From: Tyto alba
Lineage: Eukaryota > Chordata > Aves > Strigiformes > Tytonidae
Assembly: GCF_018691265.1 (NCBI RefSeq)
Contig: NW_024881322.1
Span: 10,591,989-10,655,988 of the forward strand
Direction of reading: 5' to 3'
DNA length: 64,000 bases
The number at the start of each line of letters is the position of its first letter. Within the stretch, counting starts at the first letter, position 1. Below, piece by piece: positions 1 to 12,925 of this stretch. Under the pieces are notes generated by a model, which searched no databases, was not told where the DNA came from, and worked only from the letters and a program-made list of their open reading frames with translations. The translations under genes were made by a program, and so were the position numbers.

Positions 1-2819
1 TCTTCCTTCCCTTGATCCCAAGACAGCGGGGGGAAGGCATTTACCCCATCTGTGTTTGGATTTCCACTAAGCAGGAGCTGAATCTTCATCTTTTGTGGAG
101 AGATTCAGAGGCTACAACATTACATTACATGTTGCTCTATCTACTTGTCAGGTCTTTCCTTGACGGATCTGAGACCAAAGCCACAGTCTTTGATTAAAAA
201 AGGGTGAAATCTTACTTACAGGAGGGTAATATCTTTGAAAGCTGGCTATGAAAGTGCTATTACTCTGAAGGGCCAGGGGTATTACCTCAGTTTTTAAGTT
301 AAAAAATGCAAAGACCACTATCTGGCAATGCCTGTCTGCAAAAATTACTCTTTGGGGCTGAGGATGACCTGGCTTAGTCTAGAGGTGGAACCACCTTACA
401 GGAATGAGAGCAAAAGTGGCCATTCTTATTGCCTCCACCACCCAGGGCTGCACTGATGTGGCAGGTAGAGTTCACTCACAGAATTGGCATTGCAGGCAAG
501 AGGTTTCTTTGATGCCTCTGGCCTGCTGCAGATTGTTTCATTAATTGTGAGCTTTAAATGTGACTAGTGTGCTAAATCTATGAGGGGGTTAATTGGGGCA
601 CCAAAGCAGGAAGACTTCTTAAAGAGCTCTTAAAACTCAAGAAATTACGGAGCTTCCTTCTCAATTAGCAATTTTTGTGCAACTGAAGTCTAAGGGGTGA
701 GTACAGTGCTGTCAGGTGAAGAACTATGTGTCTGCTCCACCATCTGATCTCTCAGCTGACACAGTGTTAATTGGGCTTGTGTGTTGCGGGTGTAGGGGGG
801 AAGGCATTATGCAGAATAGCCGACTGTATTTTTACAATCCTTACCAATGCCACACAAGCCAACATAAGAGCCACTTGGATTTTGGAGAAACCAAGCTAGA
901 GCATCGTCACCTGTGAAAACAATACAGTCAACAGTGGGCAGACACTGACTGAACACAGACTGGGAAGTGGTGCTTTCTGCACCGCCAGCACTCACCCTGT
1001 ACACCAGCAGTGTGGCAGAGCAGCCAAGACCTAGCCTACAACCAAGGCTTCATTATGTCTGTGTGAAGCACGTTGTAGATGCAGATATGCCCAGTGTGCC
1101 ACCTTTTTTTGGCACAAAATGCATATAAGTGCCCAGGATACAAAGACTGTCCTGGTTAACATTGTGTGCAGGCTGGCATGTCCCACTGTACTCCCAGTAT
1201 TCTGATGGAAGGCCAGCACGGGTTCTTTGTGGTGTCTCTGAGGTCTTTAAAGAGCAGAGCCTTGCAAGCAATGGTCTTGGTGCTGCAGTCTTCAAGAAGA
1301 AATCTGTCTCTTCTACAGTCTGGCCATGTGGGACCTTTTGCCCTTCTAAGGAAGACTGTAGGAAATATCTTCCTGTCCAATGAAGATTTATGTGCAGGAA
1401 TTAAACTGATTTTTCTGTTCCTTCCATAAAGCACCTGTGAGTTAGTTTCAGGATGTCAGTAAATCAGATTTGCCTGACATTTGTTCTAATAATTCGTATT
1501 ACAGTAGTCTTTGGAGACCACAGGACTGTACACATATCTGCAGAATAACTACAGCAGATGGTGTAAAAGCTGCATGTATAAGATGATGGGTAAGAGTAAG
1601 CTAATAACTTTGTTTTGGGCTGTTTTTGTGTATTTACCATTTTATTTACATGATAAAATGCTGCAAACTGTATAAATACAGAAAAAACCTATCTGTCCCA
1701 GTGTACTTTTCTATACTGTCCCACCACAGTATTAACTTTAATTTTAGGTCCAGTACCACTAGATGAATTGCTTTGCCCATACTTAAGCAAGAAACAGAAC
1801 ACATAGCAACTAGATACTATTTTTTTATGGAGTAATCTTCTCTTTACACTGTAATAGCCTGGACTTTTCCCTGTGCAGCTGATACCTCATTCCTGGCAGG
1901 ACTGGGCTTCAAATGGCTTAGTCAATTCAACCGATACTTAGTAAAGTGGACAGCTGTGCTTAGGTAATACATACCACATGTACTGTCAGCTTCGTCTCCC
2001 CCATGCCTGCTAATGTAGGATGATGTACTTTAGGCCTGCCAGCAAGCACGAAAGAGTAGCAAGCAAGTCTGCTGTGGGCGATTAGGGGCCTGATCACACT
2101 CAATCCCACTAATCAAATAATTCACCTTCTCAGTACCCATATGGGGGTTTAGCGACTTCTGGTTAAGTGGTCTACTATGGTCTGAAAAAAAAACAAACAT
2201 GACCCTATACTTCCTTCCAGCAGGAACGAATTGCAAATTAGACTGCTGTGCTGTCTTCAGACCTGACTGTGGTACAGGTACATCAATGGGGCTGGATGCT
2301 GCCCAGCTGGAGATCAGGCAAGTCCCTCCAGGCCCTGCCCAAAACACAAAACCACTAATGAATATCATTACCCTCCCTCCCTTCCTTCTGCTTGGGTGTT
2401 GGTGTCCATGCCATGAACAAGAGGGTCTTCAGGGAACTGCTATTTACCAGGGGTCACTATCAACACAGGAAAGCCTGGCCCCACCATCCTGCAGAGGGGA
2501 ATTTCTCACTGTACCTGGCATAATATCCACAGGAAGCATGGCAAGAGGAGAAAAGCCAGGGAGGAGAGAATTTTGCAAGACCAAACACAAAGACACAACT
2601 CAGCAGCTGATTAGGATGTGGTGTGAAAGAGGGAGCAGGAGAGATTTGCATTCACTTGGCATTTCTTGAGCCCAAATGTGGTAAATAATGGGAATGGGCT
2701 GAAATCAGAAGTTCTCCCCTGTTTAGTATGACTCACCTAATACTTGGGCTTTAGAGACACAGACTTCTTCCAAAGGGTCAAAATAAGGTAGCATCTGTTT
2801 TTTCACTTCCATCCTTGAT

Positions 2820-3530
2820 CACATGGGAGTGGACCCTCTCCATCCCCAGGGCTGGTGGGCACGTGGCTCACATCAGCCCCATATCCCTTTGAATGAGGAT
2901 TTCCAACCAGTTTGTAGAAGATGCCCACGTGGGAAGGCTGCTGAGCCAGGACCAACACCAGCCTTGCCTTTTTTTTTGGGGGGGGGCAACTTGCTTGACA
3001 GCAAGCATTTGACAGAGCGGATGCACTGGATGGGCCTGAAAGGCTTTTCCTGGCAGGACAGCGAGTGACACTCAGTGGGTGCAAAACGAGGATGGCTGGT
3101 GTGCTGGGGAGGAAGCTGCTGCAGCCCGCCCAGCCAGAGAAGGACCACGAGCGGTGATGGGGAGTGACACCTTGCTGGGAGGCACAAAGAACAACCATTT
3201 TCTTGCAGCGCGGTTTGCCACACCGCAGGGGCGTGCAGGAAGGCCAGACTCCAAGGTTTTGGGGACTGCTGCCACGCCGGCTGCTTTGTTTGGCTTTTGT
3301 CGGCTTGGTGATAATTTTGGTTATTTTCTCCTGCCAGGCACAAGGGCAAGCAGCAGCCAGCCAGCAACAAGCCTGGCATGATCCCTGGAAGGAAGAGCAG
3401 CTGGAAAGAGGCTTTGCTGGCGTGGGCTGGGCACGCCGGGAGCAGCCCAGGGGTCTGTGCCCACACACCTGCGTGGGGTGGGAGCCCACGCCAGGGAGAG
3501 GGGGCTGCATGGGACACACCAAGGGGTTTG
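2820..3530. other. GC-rich, CpG-bearing block of unknown role
   Basis: Base composition rises sharply against AT-rich flanks, with scattered CpG dinucleotides and a T9G9-type homopolymer junction near 2969-2986. Frames of 239 and 214 codons on the minus strand and about 156 and 100 on the plus strand overlap. This mutual openness reflects composition and not coding. No domain was recognised. It could be a regulatory element or an old repeat. Confidence 0.35.
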
Positions 3531-3595
3531 CTTCAGTACCATTGCTGCACAGTTTCTTTAAAAACTTGGATTTTACCCACAGCTACCTCTCATTA

Positions 3596-3612
3596 TTTTT
3601 TTTTTTTTTTTT
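3596..3612. repeat. T17 homopolymer
   Basis: An uninterrupted run of 17 T, flanking the GC-rich block. Confidence 0.95.
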
Positions 3613-4289
3613 CCTGCTTGTGATGCAAAGCTGAAACAGCTCTCAGAGTCTTTCAGTTTTGTGTTGTCAGCCTCTGACCCTATCAGCTGGCAAACCGCTG
3701 GTAGCATAGTAATTACTCAGATGGTGATTCACTTCATTCTAATTAAGGTAAATTTATGTGCCCTTCTCATGGGGCATATGAGGGACTGACTAGCACTTTT
3801 ATTAAAATTTGATTTTAAGCCCATAGGAATCCCTCCTGGCTACCTCTCCTTCAGGCCTCTACAGAGAAGTTATTTTTTATTTTCAATATCTCATTATTGT
3901 GAGGCAGCCAGGTCAAAGAGGTATGATTTACATGTTGTTCTGACAATGTTTTCAGGCTGCCAATTTGTATGCAGCATGCAGTCATAACTTTACCTGATGA
4001 ATGACATGCATTTCAGAGCAGCAAGTTTCTTGACGGTGCTCAGCATATTGTGTACTTGCAGTTCAACCGCCTGTAACTCTGGGTTTATACCTTATATGCT
4101 TTGTCTAACACAGATAACGCTTGTCAAGGCTAGACTCCTCTGTCCCTATAGCCATCTGTCTCAGTACTTATCAGGCACCAATTACCATTCTAACTAGGTG
4201 CTGAGCACAATAAGATAAGGAAAAAATCAGTCAGGGCATATTTTTAAAGGCATGTGCTCTTGCCATTGGGTTGATATTAATGAATATAA

Positions 4290-4305
4290 GATATATATAT
4301 ATATA
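4290..4305. repeat. AT dinucleotide tract
   Basis: Eight or so AT/TA dinucleotides in AT-rich surroundings. Confidence 0.8.
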
Positions 4306-6122
4306 CACATGTTTATGTGTTTCCTGTATGTACATAAATAAAATATGAAATTAATTTAAGCTTATTTGATTGAACACATGACATTAATTTAGGTAGGTTT
4401 TGTACAGAGTTCCTTGAGCAACTGAGGAGATGGACATTCATGCTGACCTGAAGCAGTCCTGCTACAGTTTTTCTGGGCCTCTTTTCTGGAGACCCTGCCA
4501 AGTGTTCATTCCCCAGGCACATAATTTTCTATATAAAGAATGGTTTTAAAAATAATTCTCATGCACCTCTTAGATTCAGATGTTCTTTTTAGCCATGGAA
4601 AACTCAACATCGTGATGACATATATTCCCACTGGGGAAAATATTTATTCTCCTTGCTTTGCAAAATGTAGTGCACACAATCTGATGATAATTTGGGACTA
4701 CATTTTTTATGAAATGCCTCAAACATTAAATTAAACACTTGTGTTGGTCTGACCCTATTTGTAGTAGAGCAAAATACAGAAGGAGTATGCATGGGAGTAT
4801 CATTCACACTCCTCCCTCCTTATTTTTTAAACAGAACCCAACATACTTAGTACTTGTTCACTTTCTTTTGTGCTTATTTTCATTGTTGTATGAGCTATTT
4901 GGTAAGTGTATCACTAGAGCATAGAAAACAGATATCTGCATTTTGCTTTTTATTATGTACGAATGAGCACACCAACACTCACCCTGGTCTGATTGACCAG
5001 GCTGATGCTACTCACTGTGGCGGTTCGTAGAATCTCAGAATGTTGTCCAGCAGAAACACTGTGAAATGTTAGTAGAAAATGAACCACACACAAGTCTACA
5101 TCCCTAGGCATACGGAAATGCTGCTACTGTTGCTCTCAGAACTTATGGACCGTCAGTATTTTTGCAGGCAGCGGTAGGACCATGCCAATATTCTTCCTGT
5201 TCAGTATTTTAAATTATAATGTCCTTGATAGGGTCAGTTCTATATGATATTAAAGCTATGTTTGCATTTAAATTCAAAATGTTCTATTTAGGAAGCCACC
5301 ATTACCCACCAGCCAGTGAAGGAAATCCTATAGAAAGAAAAAGGGGAAAAAATGAACTTCTCTTCTAATTTCTGATAATAATCATCACCAGTAACTTCAG
5401 AGGCAATGTAAAAAGACACATGGTAGTCAGGTGTATCTGTTACAGAGATATATGTTACACCTGCACATCCAGAAATTAGGGCTAGGAACTCTGCTGCCCT
5501 GATGCAGACATTACACCTGTGGAGGTCTACACCTGACCCAGCTAACCAATGCTCCCTTGGTTGCTGATGGGTAGAAACTGTGAGGCACAATCTAGCTCAT
5601 GCAAAAGCAGACATCTTCAGTCAGTCAGATGAACCATAGTACTGAAGTGGATGTTACTCTCTTTTCTGGGGAAAGACGAAAGCTTAGTTGTAGACATTTA
5701 CAGTAAGATCAGACAAATTACATCATAGATTTAGGGGAGAATGGTAACATTGACCAGCTTTTTCCAGGATAACAGATGAACTCCAGTCTCTATGTCATTC
5801 AATTCTTTTTACCATAGATTTAAATTGGACAAGACTGATACAGCTTGTTGCATTTATTCAGTGTCATTTAGGGAAAGAAAGATGTCATTTGGGTGCTCAG
5901 TAAATCAAACTGTCTGCACATATTTAAAATAAATGAGTTGGGTTCATTTTCCAAAGACATCTGTCTAGTGCCATTTTAGACAACTTACATGGTCTCTGGT
6001 GGCTTTTTTAGAAGGTCACAGCTCTTCCAAATCTCCAGTGTCACTGCCTGCTGGCCCTGTGCAGGTTTCTCTGATGGCACTGGGTGTTATATTTAGTCAA
6101 CTGAATTTCAACAATTAATTCC

Positions 6123-6151
<29 letters not shown>
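6123..6151. repeat. A29 homopolymer
   Basis: An uninterrupted run of 29 A, the longest homopolymer in the window. It could be the tail of a retroposed sequence, but no parent sequence was recognised upstream. Confidence 0.95.
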
Positions 6152-6153
<2 letters not shown>

Positions 6154-8702
6154 GGCCTGAAAGCAATGCGAAAGATGCACAATGTTTGTAGGAATGTCTC
6201 AGGTTCTCCTCGGGCAATGAGACCACCCCTGACTGTGTACTGCAGTATCTGTCTCTGAAGGAAGTCACTGAGTCAAAATGGCCAAGTGTAGAAAAAGATG
6301 ATAATAAAAAGATACTGTGTTATTTACGGACAGGAGGAGATCATGATTCAGGCAGCTCATCCTCAACTCACGTTGATCAACCGTTCCTAGTACTTATGAG
6401 AATATTCTGTAGCCAGTTTTATGCCTTGATGAGATGTTGAATGGCTTAAAATACATCCTGATCTGCCAGAAACAAACGTTCAGGATGGCCCCACCACAAT
6501 ACTTCAACTCTACACATGCTACATACATTGCAGAAGAACTACTTTAGAAATGGTTTGCTAAACGTGGCAAATATCAGTGCTGTAGATTTTAAATGGAAAT
6601 GCTCAGTAACATCTTCTGCTGATGGGATTAGTGAATGTTCTTGAAGGTGGATAACTGAAAATGATACCGACTGATGCAAAGAAGCCAAGACACATACACT
6701 TCTATTCTCCTTCCAACCATCGCATAGTCTTTATTAAGCAGAATATTAAATTAATTCTGAACAGCATTTATCTCCTAAAATTCAATTTTTCTGAGTATAT
6801 GCCAGATAAGGTCCATTCCATCTTCTGTCTGACTTTTAACTGCTTGCTAATGCAGTATCTATTGCAAACTGCATAGGGTAGGAAAAAAAAAGATGGGATA
6901 CTCGTCTGGATTCAGAGTAAGGCATCCAAAATAAATCTGAGGAAAATGACCTTAATTCAGCAAAGTGCTTCAGCTTTAAGCATGCAAATAGCCAATGAAT
7001 CACATGCTTAAAGACTCGTGCCTTGCTAAATTAGTCATAAATTCCGTCTACATATCAAACGGCAGCAAAAGCCCAGTAAAAAGACAAAACAAAACAAAAA
7101 AAAAAACACAAAGAAAAGATAACCATGAAAGCTTTGGTTCAGAAGCCATGTTTTCTCAGATGTAATACAGTCCACATAAGGTCTGTTTTGTTTTTACTCA
7201 GTCACTTTATTATTTATTGCTCAGTATCAAAAGGAATCAAACTGACATTGATTAAAGGCCATTGTGAGTTGAAGGTAATACTCATATAATTCTTTGAATA
7301 GTATGATGCACATTGTAGGGATAAATTGAAATCATAGAAGATTGAAATAGGAGGGAATCACAGTATGATGCAATCATGTAAACAATAGCATATATGTATA
7401 GATTAATACAGATTTCCTTTGTCCACTTGACAGCCCTGATCAAAAGTAGCAAATATTTTAATTCTGACAAACACTTAAATTTTTCCTTTGAAGGGGTGAA
7501 TATATATAAAAAAAAATCTTATAAAGCAGAGTGGATTAATATGTCTCTATTTTTTTTCGTCTTGATCTTTAAGGCTTATCAGAATCCTCCGTCCTCTCAC
7601 TGAATTTACTGGTTACTTAGGAAAATAAGCTGAGCAAATATTCATTGTTTGAACTGAAAAAAAAAATCTATAAATTGCTGATATTCCCACAGAAGATATG
7701 AAATCAGATACGTGTGATCAGCCAGGAGGACAATAATTGGTATAGACCACTTATGTTACGGAGGACCACGTTTCAGCAGTTGACACCCCTGAAACTACCT
7801 TCTCTGCAATTAAGTGATACACAAGAGCTGGAAAATGTGTCTCTGAGAGGCTGAAGGCTGATCTGCTCTGTGAACTTCTGGTCAAGGTAGAGTTGCACTG
7901 GATTTCATAAGGCTTTCAGTAAGACCGCTATTCAAATAGGGCACCCCAACTATTGAGACCTGGGCTGTGCAATACAGATTCAAACAGCCTCAGTATACGG
8001 AGCTTGCTTTTAGAAATAGCATCAACTTTGCAAAGGCCTATACTAGCCTGGCAGCACGTGAATTTCTTCTTACAGTATCAGCATTTAGGACATCAGTTTG
8101 AGGTTAATCTCAGTAAAGACTGGCATTCAGTCTCAAGCTGGTCAAATAAGGCATGAATTCAGCAGGGGGCTCTGGGATAAGACTTAATCTCTACATCATA
8201 GTACACACTAAGCTGTTTAAGTGTATTTGGTGCAATTACATCCAATTAAATGCTTGGAAATTAGATTCCCTGTCTTTAAACATCATAAAGCCCCTGCTCT
8301 ACAACAGGATTGGCACTGTCTGACTTGTATAATTTGATCAAGATCTGCAAGTCCCACATACTGCTCTCCAGGTACCAAAAGGTTCATATGCCCAAAGCAT
8401 GGCTGAAGATGGAGGCTTATATGATCAAAACAGAGCTGCCTGCACAGTCTCACCAGGACGGAGAAGATTTACGTGGTGCTCATGGTGGTTTATGCCAAGG
8501 AGGAATTAATGTCAGTGTATTTACTGCTGAATCTGCAAAACTTCTATTTAGCAAAGAAGACACCTTTGGTGTGTGAACACAATGCTAAGACACTCAGTGC
8601 CTTTCTGTCACGAGTTCTGGACATTGATAATTACAGACTTCACTTCAATGTGTAGCCTGTCCTTTCCTAGAATTTTCAGTCTTCTGGGGGTTAGTTAACT
8701 GT

Positions 8703-8708
8703 TTTATT
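8703..8708 (-). promoter_or_regulatory. Candidate polyadenylation signal AATAAA for STAC
   Basis: This is the first AATAAA hexamer on the minus strand after the STAC stop. AATAAA is common in AT-rich DNA, and further copies at 7206-7211 and 7213-7218 are alternatives. Confidence 0.35.
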
Positions 8709-9636
8709 TTTTATAAATAGGATCAATATATAAAATCTTCTAAGTGCAATAAACACAGAAAAATATAAAACGTTTCAAGCCTGTGGCTCTCTCCCAGCAT
8801 TTCACCAATTTTCTGTATCACCAGGTAAAGGTGCAGGAAACACAGAAGGACGCTTCCAAGCAGGCTTGTGAATCAGAGGACCGGCTATTTTTGTGAGCTG
8901 TGAGAGCAGCCATCACACCCATCATCCGCTGAGAGCTTTTGTTCATATACAGAGAAAACAAAGGACACACAGGTTCGCTACTCTTTCATATGGGAAGATT
9001 GCACAGAAAGAGAAAGCTGCCGACTTCTGGGGCACAGTGCATTTCTCTGATGTTCACATGGTGTCTCCAAATTGCTTTGTTATGAGACTAAACACCAGGA
9101 TTAGCTTGAACTGATCGGTTGATACCAGGGACAAAACTGTAGAACCACAGCCACACTTTACTACAAGCATTGAGCTGTAGTACAAGGACAGTTTGAATGG
9201 TGTTTTCCCCCCTCCCCCCTAAATACACACTTCAAAGGAGAAAGCAGTCCAACAGTTTTCTAAGACACAGGAACAGGACATGAGTGTAGTCCTTCAGAAC
9301 AAGCTGTCTGTCTCCATCAGGGTTGTAACAACCATCTTGCACCCGATATCAGCCCAGACTTTTTTTTTTTTTTTTCCTTACCTTATTCCTGTTAGTGTTC
9401 AAGGACCTCTCATTTCCCTAGAGGTTTCTGACTATATTTGCTTTCAAACATTCCACTTCTCTTTTTTCTTAGTGTTGCTGTGGCAGTCTAAATGTCTTTT
9501 TCTTCTTGTAGTTGCAGTTTTCTCACTATTTCCCTGAACATCTGCAAGACAGCCCATCTGGGTTGACACAGTGTGAGATGAGGCAGACAGGCATTGCCAA
9601 CAAAGGGCTCCTACTGCAGCAAGTGGGCTGTTGAAA
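8703..9636 (-). other. STAC: Putative STAC 3' untranslated region
   Basis: On the minus strand this stretch follows the STAC stop codon directly and holds no convincing coding frame. The first AATAAA after the stop, seen as TTTATT on the plus strand, lies at 8703-8708, about 930 bases downstream. The 3' end is an inference. No clear GU-rich downstream element was recognised, and a longer UTR using later AATAAA hexamers at 7206-7218 is possible. A 16-base A run (minus sense) lies at 9360-9375. Confidence 0.4.
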
Positions 9637-9735
9637 TCAGATGTTTTCTAAGACGTCTATGGGGACAAAGCCTTTCTTCTTCCCGCTGTATACTTTGATA
9701 AAGCCATCATGTTCCTTTTCAGAAGTCACGCAAAT
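9637..9735 (-). CDS. STAC: STAC exon 11: terminal coding exon, end of second SH3 domain
   Basis: This 99-base coding segment gives residues 335-366 and a TGA stop at 9637-9639. The acceptor ends TTGTATTCAG, phase 0. The peptide begins ICVTSEKEHDGFIKVYSG, continues KKKGFVPIDVL and ends ENI, the same C terminus as human STAC. GFVPIDVL is the SH3-2 counterpart of the FPANFV motif. It lies 7.7 kb downstream of exon 10. The exon continues as 3' UTR toward lower coordinates. Confidence 0.96.
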   Translation of the reverse strand: MCVTSEKEHDGFIKVYSGKKKGFVPIDVLENI

Positions 9736-12700
9736 CTGAATACAAAGAAGGTACGACAATAATAAACTCTTTGCCATGATCAAAGTGACAAATGATTCCA
9801 GGCTATTTATCAGGTAGCTTAGACATCCTGCTAGTTACTTCTATAAGTAGAACAGCCCCTTTTAGACTCACACTTACTTTGATAAGAAAGTCAGACCCAT
9901 ATATTTAGAGAGTTACCTTTCCCCTGACTCCCTGAAGAGACACATATACATGAGAGACATTAAAATCATTAAGAACTTTGTGGTGGATCAAAGATTTTGA
10001 AACTTGAATTATGACTTCAGCCTACTGTAATGAGTGTGATTTAGTTGTCTATGTATGAGAGGCATGGGTATTTCAGATCATGAGCTAGCTGGCTCCCTCA
10101 ACTGCTAGTGGTGAAAAGTAGACACGATGCCAAGGTGGGTCACTTGTAGCAGCTGACCTGAATGCAAGCATATTCTCTTTTGTATGCTTAAGGAGCCCAA
10201 GTACTTCTCAGATGAGAAGTAGGTTATGTCATTTACTCAACCCTTGTACCTACAGGTGCCTGTTTTGGATACCGAAGTATGTGATCTAAATCCAGCTCTG
10301 CAAGAGTGTTTCCATAACACCTACTCCAAATGAAGCCAGTTGTGGTGAAACCATATGTTCTTTAAGATAGCACAAGTACTACATCGTGGTAGAGGTTTCA
10401 ATCTCCTGAAGACCTTAGTGATCTCAGGTATTTCTACTTCAGGGCCCTTCCTGAGACACTTCCGGTAATAGCCAAGCCATTTGAAAGCCTACTGGCACAG
10501 ATGCATTTGACTGCGCACTTGAGCACAGAGTCACACAAAATAAAGTATTATTTTCAAACATCTGTGCCAAAGAGCTATTTATTTCCTACTGCTGAAACCA
10601 GGTTAAAAAATAGCCAGAAAACCGATGGTCCTATTGAGACCAACTCACTGACTTCTCATGATGTCAGTGCCAGGTCTTTAATGCCCTCTGTCTGGACTAA
10701 CACTCACAAAGGCTCTGTCTGATAGGTATTTACAGTGTTTAATTGCAATAATTCAGAGGGTATGAAATGAACAAAAATGGCTCTAAAGCATTCCTGGCTA
10801 AATCCATTTCAGCATGAATGTCATGGATTGTATGGTGACACCTAAATACCACATCTGAATTCTGGTCCTGCTTGTCCTCTTGTTGTTACATACATAAAAT
10901 TTACAAGCAAACACTGGTGCTGCCAGAGGGAAATGAAAGGTCTTAAGATGGTGGTGCAGCTGTTTCATATTTGCCACCTCCAGTATTTGGAAATGGTCAG
11001 GTGCATCTCTGTACCTGCAAACTAAAGTTTGGAAATCAAACGGACTCATTAATTTTCTTAAGTTATCTACTTAATTCTAACTGAATTGGATCCCTGCGGC
11101 AGAATGACTGAGTACACCAACAGATATGAAATGCAGTAACAAAAAAAAAAATGTATTGTTGTTTGGGCTAAATTACATGGAAAGCATGGGAGAGGTATGG
11201 AATTCATGCTATTTAGTTTAGGTTCTGTTGCAAAACAGCCAAGCTCATTTGTGTCATGAATCCCTAGCACAGCAGCTGCTCCCTCTGCAGTCTCACATCA
11301 CCATTCAAATCAGAGAGGTGTAAAGCACATATATACAGAAAGGTGTTTCTGCCTACTGCTAGATGTTGGTGTCTCTGAGAAAGACTATGAAAACTTATGT
11401 GATGAGAGAAAAAGACTGCAAAGCAGCACAAGACTAAGGATGGCTGAGCATGGCAGAGTATCCAAGAGTGGGAAAGAGCATCTTGGTCAAAAGATGCCCC
11501 TTCTCAGCTAATCCCTGCTGCTGTGTGGGAAAATGAGCCTTTGCTGCTTCTCCATAACTAGACCTGACTGGTTAAAAGGAATGTCTGACTCCATCACTCT
11601 GCTTTCCTCTTACATAAAGGCATCTGCAAGACCTCTAGCTCTTTGCATGGGACAAAGAATCCCCCAAATAGTCAGATCTCCAGAAGGTACCTCCAACAGG
11701 TCACTAACCACACTGCATTTCTTGCTTAACCTCTGGTGCTGTGCAGAACATATTGCGAGAACAGAGTGCTTTTCCCTGGTGTCTTGTACTGTCAACAGAA
11801 AGATTTGTTGACAAAAGAAAAATAGTGAGCTTTCTGAACACAGGTTTTCATTATCTTTGGAGTGAAAAGGGATGACAGATTTCGTATTTTTTTAGAGTTT
11901 TTTTTTGGTTCTGCTGCTGTTTTGAATGTTGCTTGATATCAGTGGGAGTGCTCTGCTACAGCAATAACTTTAGTACTTCACTGGAGCACAAGTTCTGTAA
12001 GAACTTCTCTCACTCTACATACTGATACACTGGTTTGAATTCTCCAAAATTCCAGCTGAAATCCTCTCACAGTAATACCCTAAGCCTTGCATGTGCCAGC
12101 CTCCAGATGGCAGAGAAAAAAAAATCTCTCCTTCCCAAGGAAAGGGATGCGTTAGGGTCAGAGTGAGCTTCACCACAGCACGCCGCACTTTCCTAAGCCT
12201 GTGTGACTCAGGAGGTCTCCTGAGGCTGTGGCAGCTGCTGGAGCTTTGCAAAGCCCTGGAGCTGCTCCAGACTCTACAGTTTATGAAAAGAGGGAACACG
12301 ACACCATCTTTGGCCACTTTTGTCCTCATCCCCTTTTGTGAGTGCTGCCAAGGATTTAATCCACAAGTTGTAGCCTTGGGATTTGGCTCTTGACTGTCTT
12401 AGGTGGATGTAAATCAGGAGTAACCCAGAGAAGTGCATGGTAGTATCCAGAGTTTTGGACTCCATCTGATGAATCAGCTGTTGCTGAAGACTAGCCCTGG
12501 TGACAGATGGCAAGCATGACGGCTGTGAAGGCACGAGGTACCATCACCATCAGATGATCACAATTTTCTGTATCAAATTGGAAACTACTTAAAACGGCAG
12601 CTACTCAGGCTGTCATGTTTTGGGGGGAAGGCTGCTGGTCCAACAAGGTAAGTGAGCCACTGAGCAGCCACTCTCCAGTGATTTCGGTAGTAACACAAAT

Positions 12701-12880
12701 GGAGACAAACACTTGTGGTTTTTCTCCTGCACCCTGGCTCAAGAGTTAGTAGACTGGAGTAAGCCACAGGGTAAGAAACCATCAGGCTATTTCTCAGTCA
12801 CCAAGTGATCTTCAGAACTATCTGGAAGTGGGATGTAATATTATAAAGTCACTTCCCCATTCTTTCATTTCATTTTGTTT

Positions 12881-12925
12881 AAAAAAAAAAACAAACAAAC
12901 AAACACTTAAAACAAAACAAACAAC
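12881..12925. repeat. A-rich (AAAC)n simple repeat
   Basis: A run of A followed by repeated AAAC units, degenerating into AAAACA. Confidence 0.85.

Larger units (their letters stand above)
1..8702. other. Intergenic or distal 3' UTR; no gene recognised
   Basis: No protein family or RNA gene was recognised on either strand. The stretch is mostly AT-rich, with homopolymer runs at 3596-3612 and 6123-6151 and a short AT dinucleotide tract near 4290-4305. A GC-rich, CpG-bearing block lies at about 2820-3530; its overlapping open frames on both strands have no recognisable domains. In human the gene downstream of STAC is DCLK3, convergent; no kinase motif was seen here. Confidence 0.6.

Noticed and set aside
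2803..3522. 239-codon open frame on the minus strand
   Set aside because: Other frames on both strands are also open here, the block is GC-rich, and the residues (Pro, Ser, Cys and Ala rich) show no domain; composition explains it.
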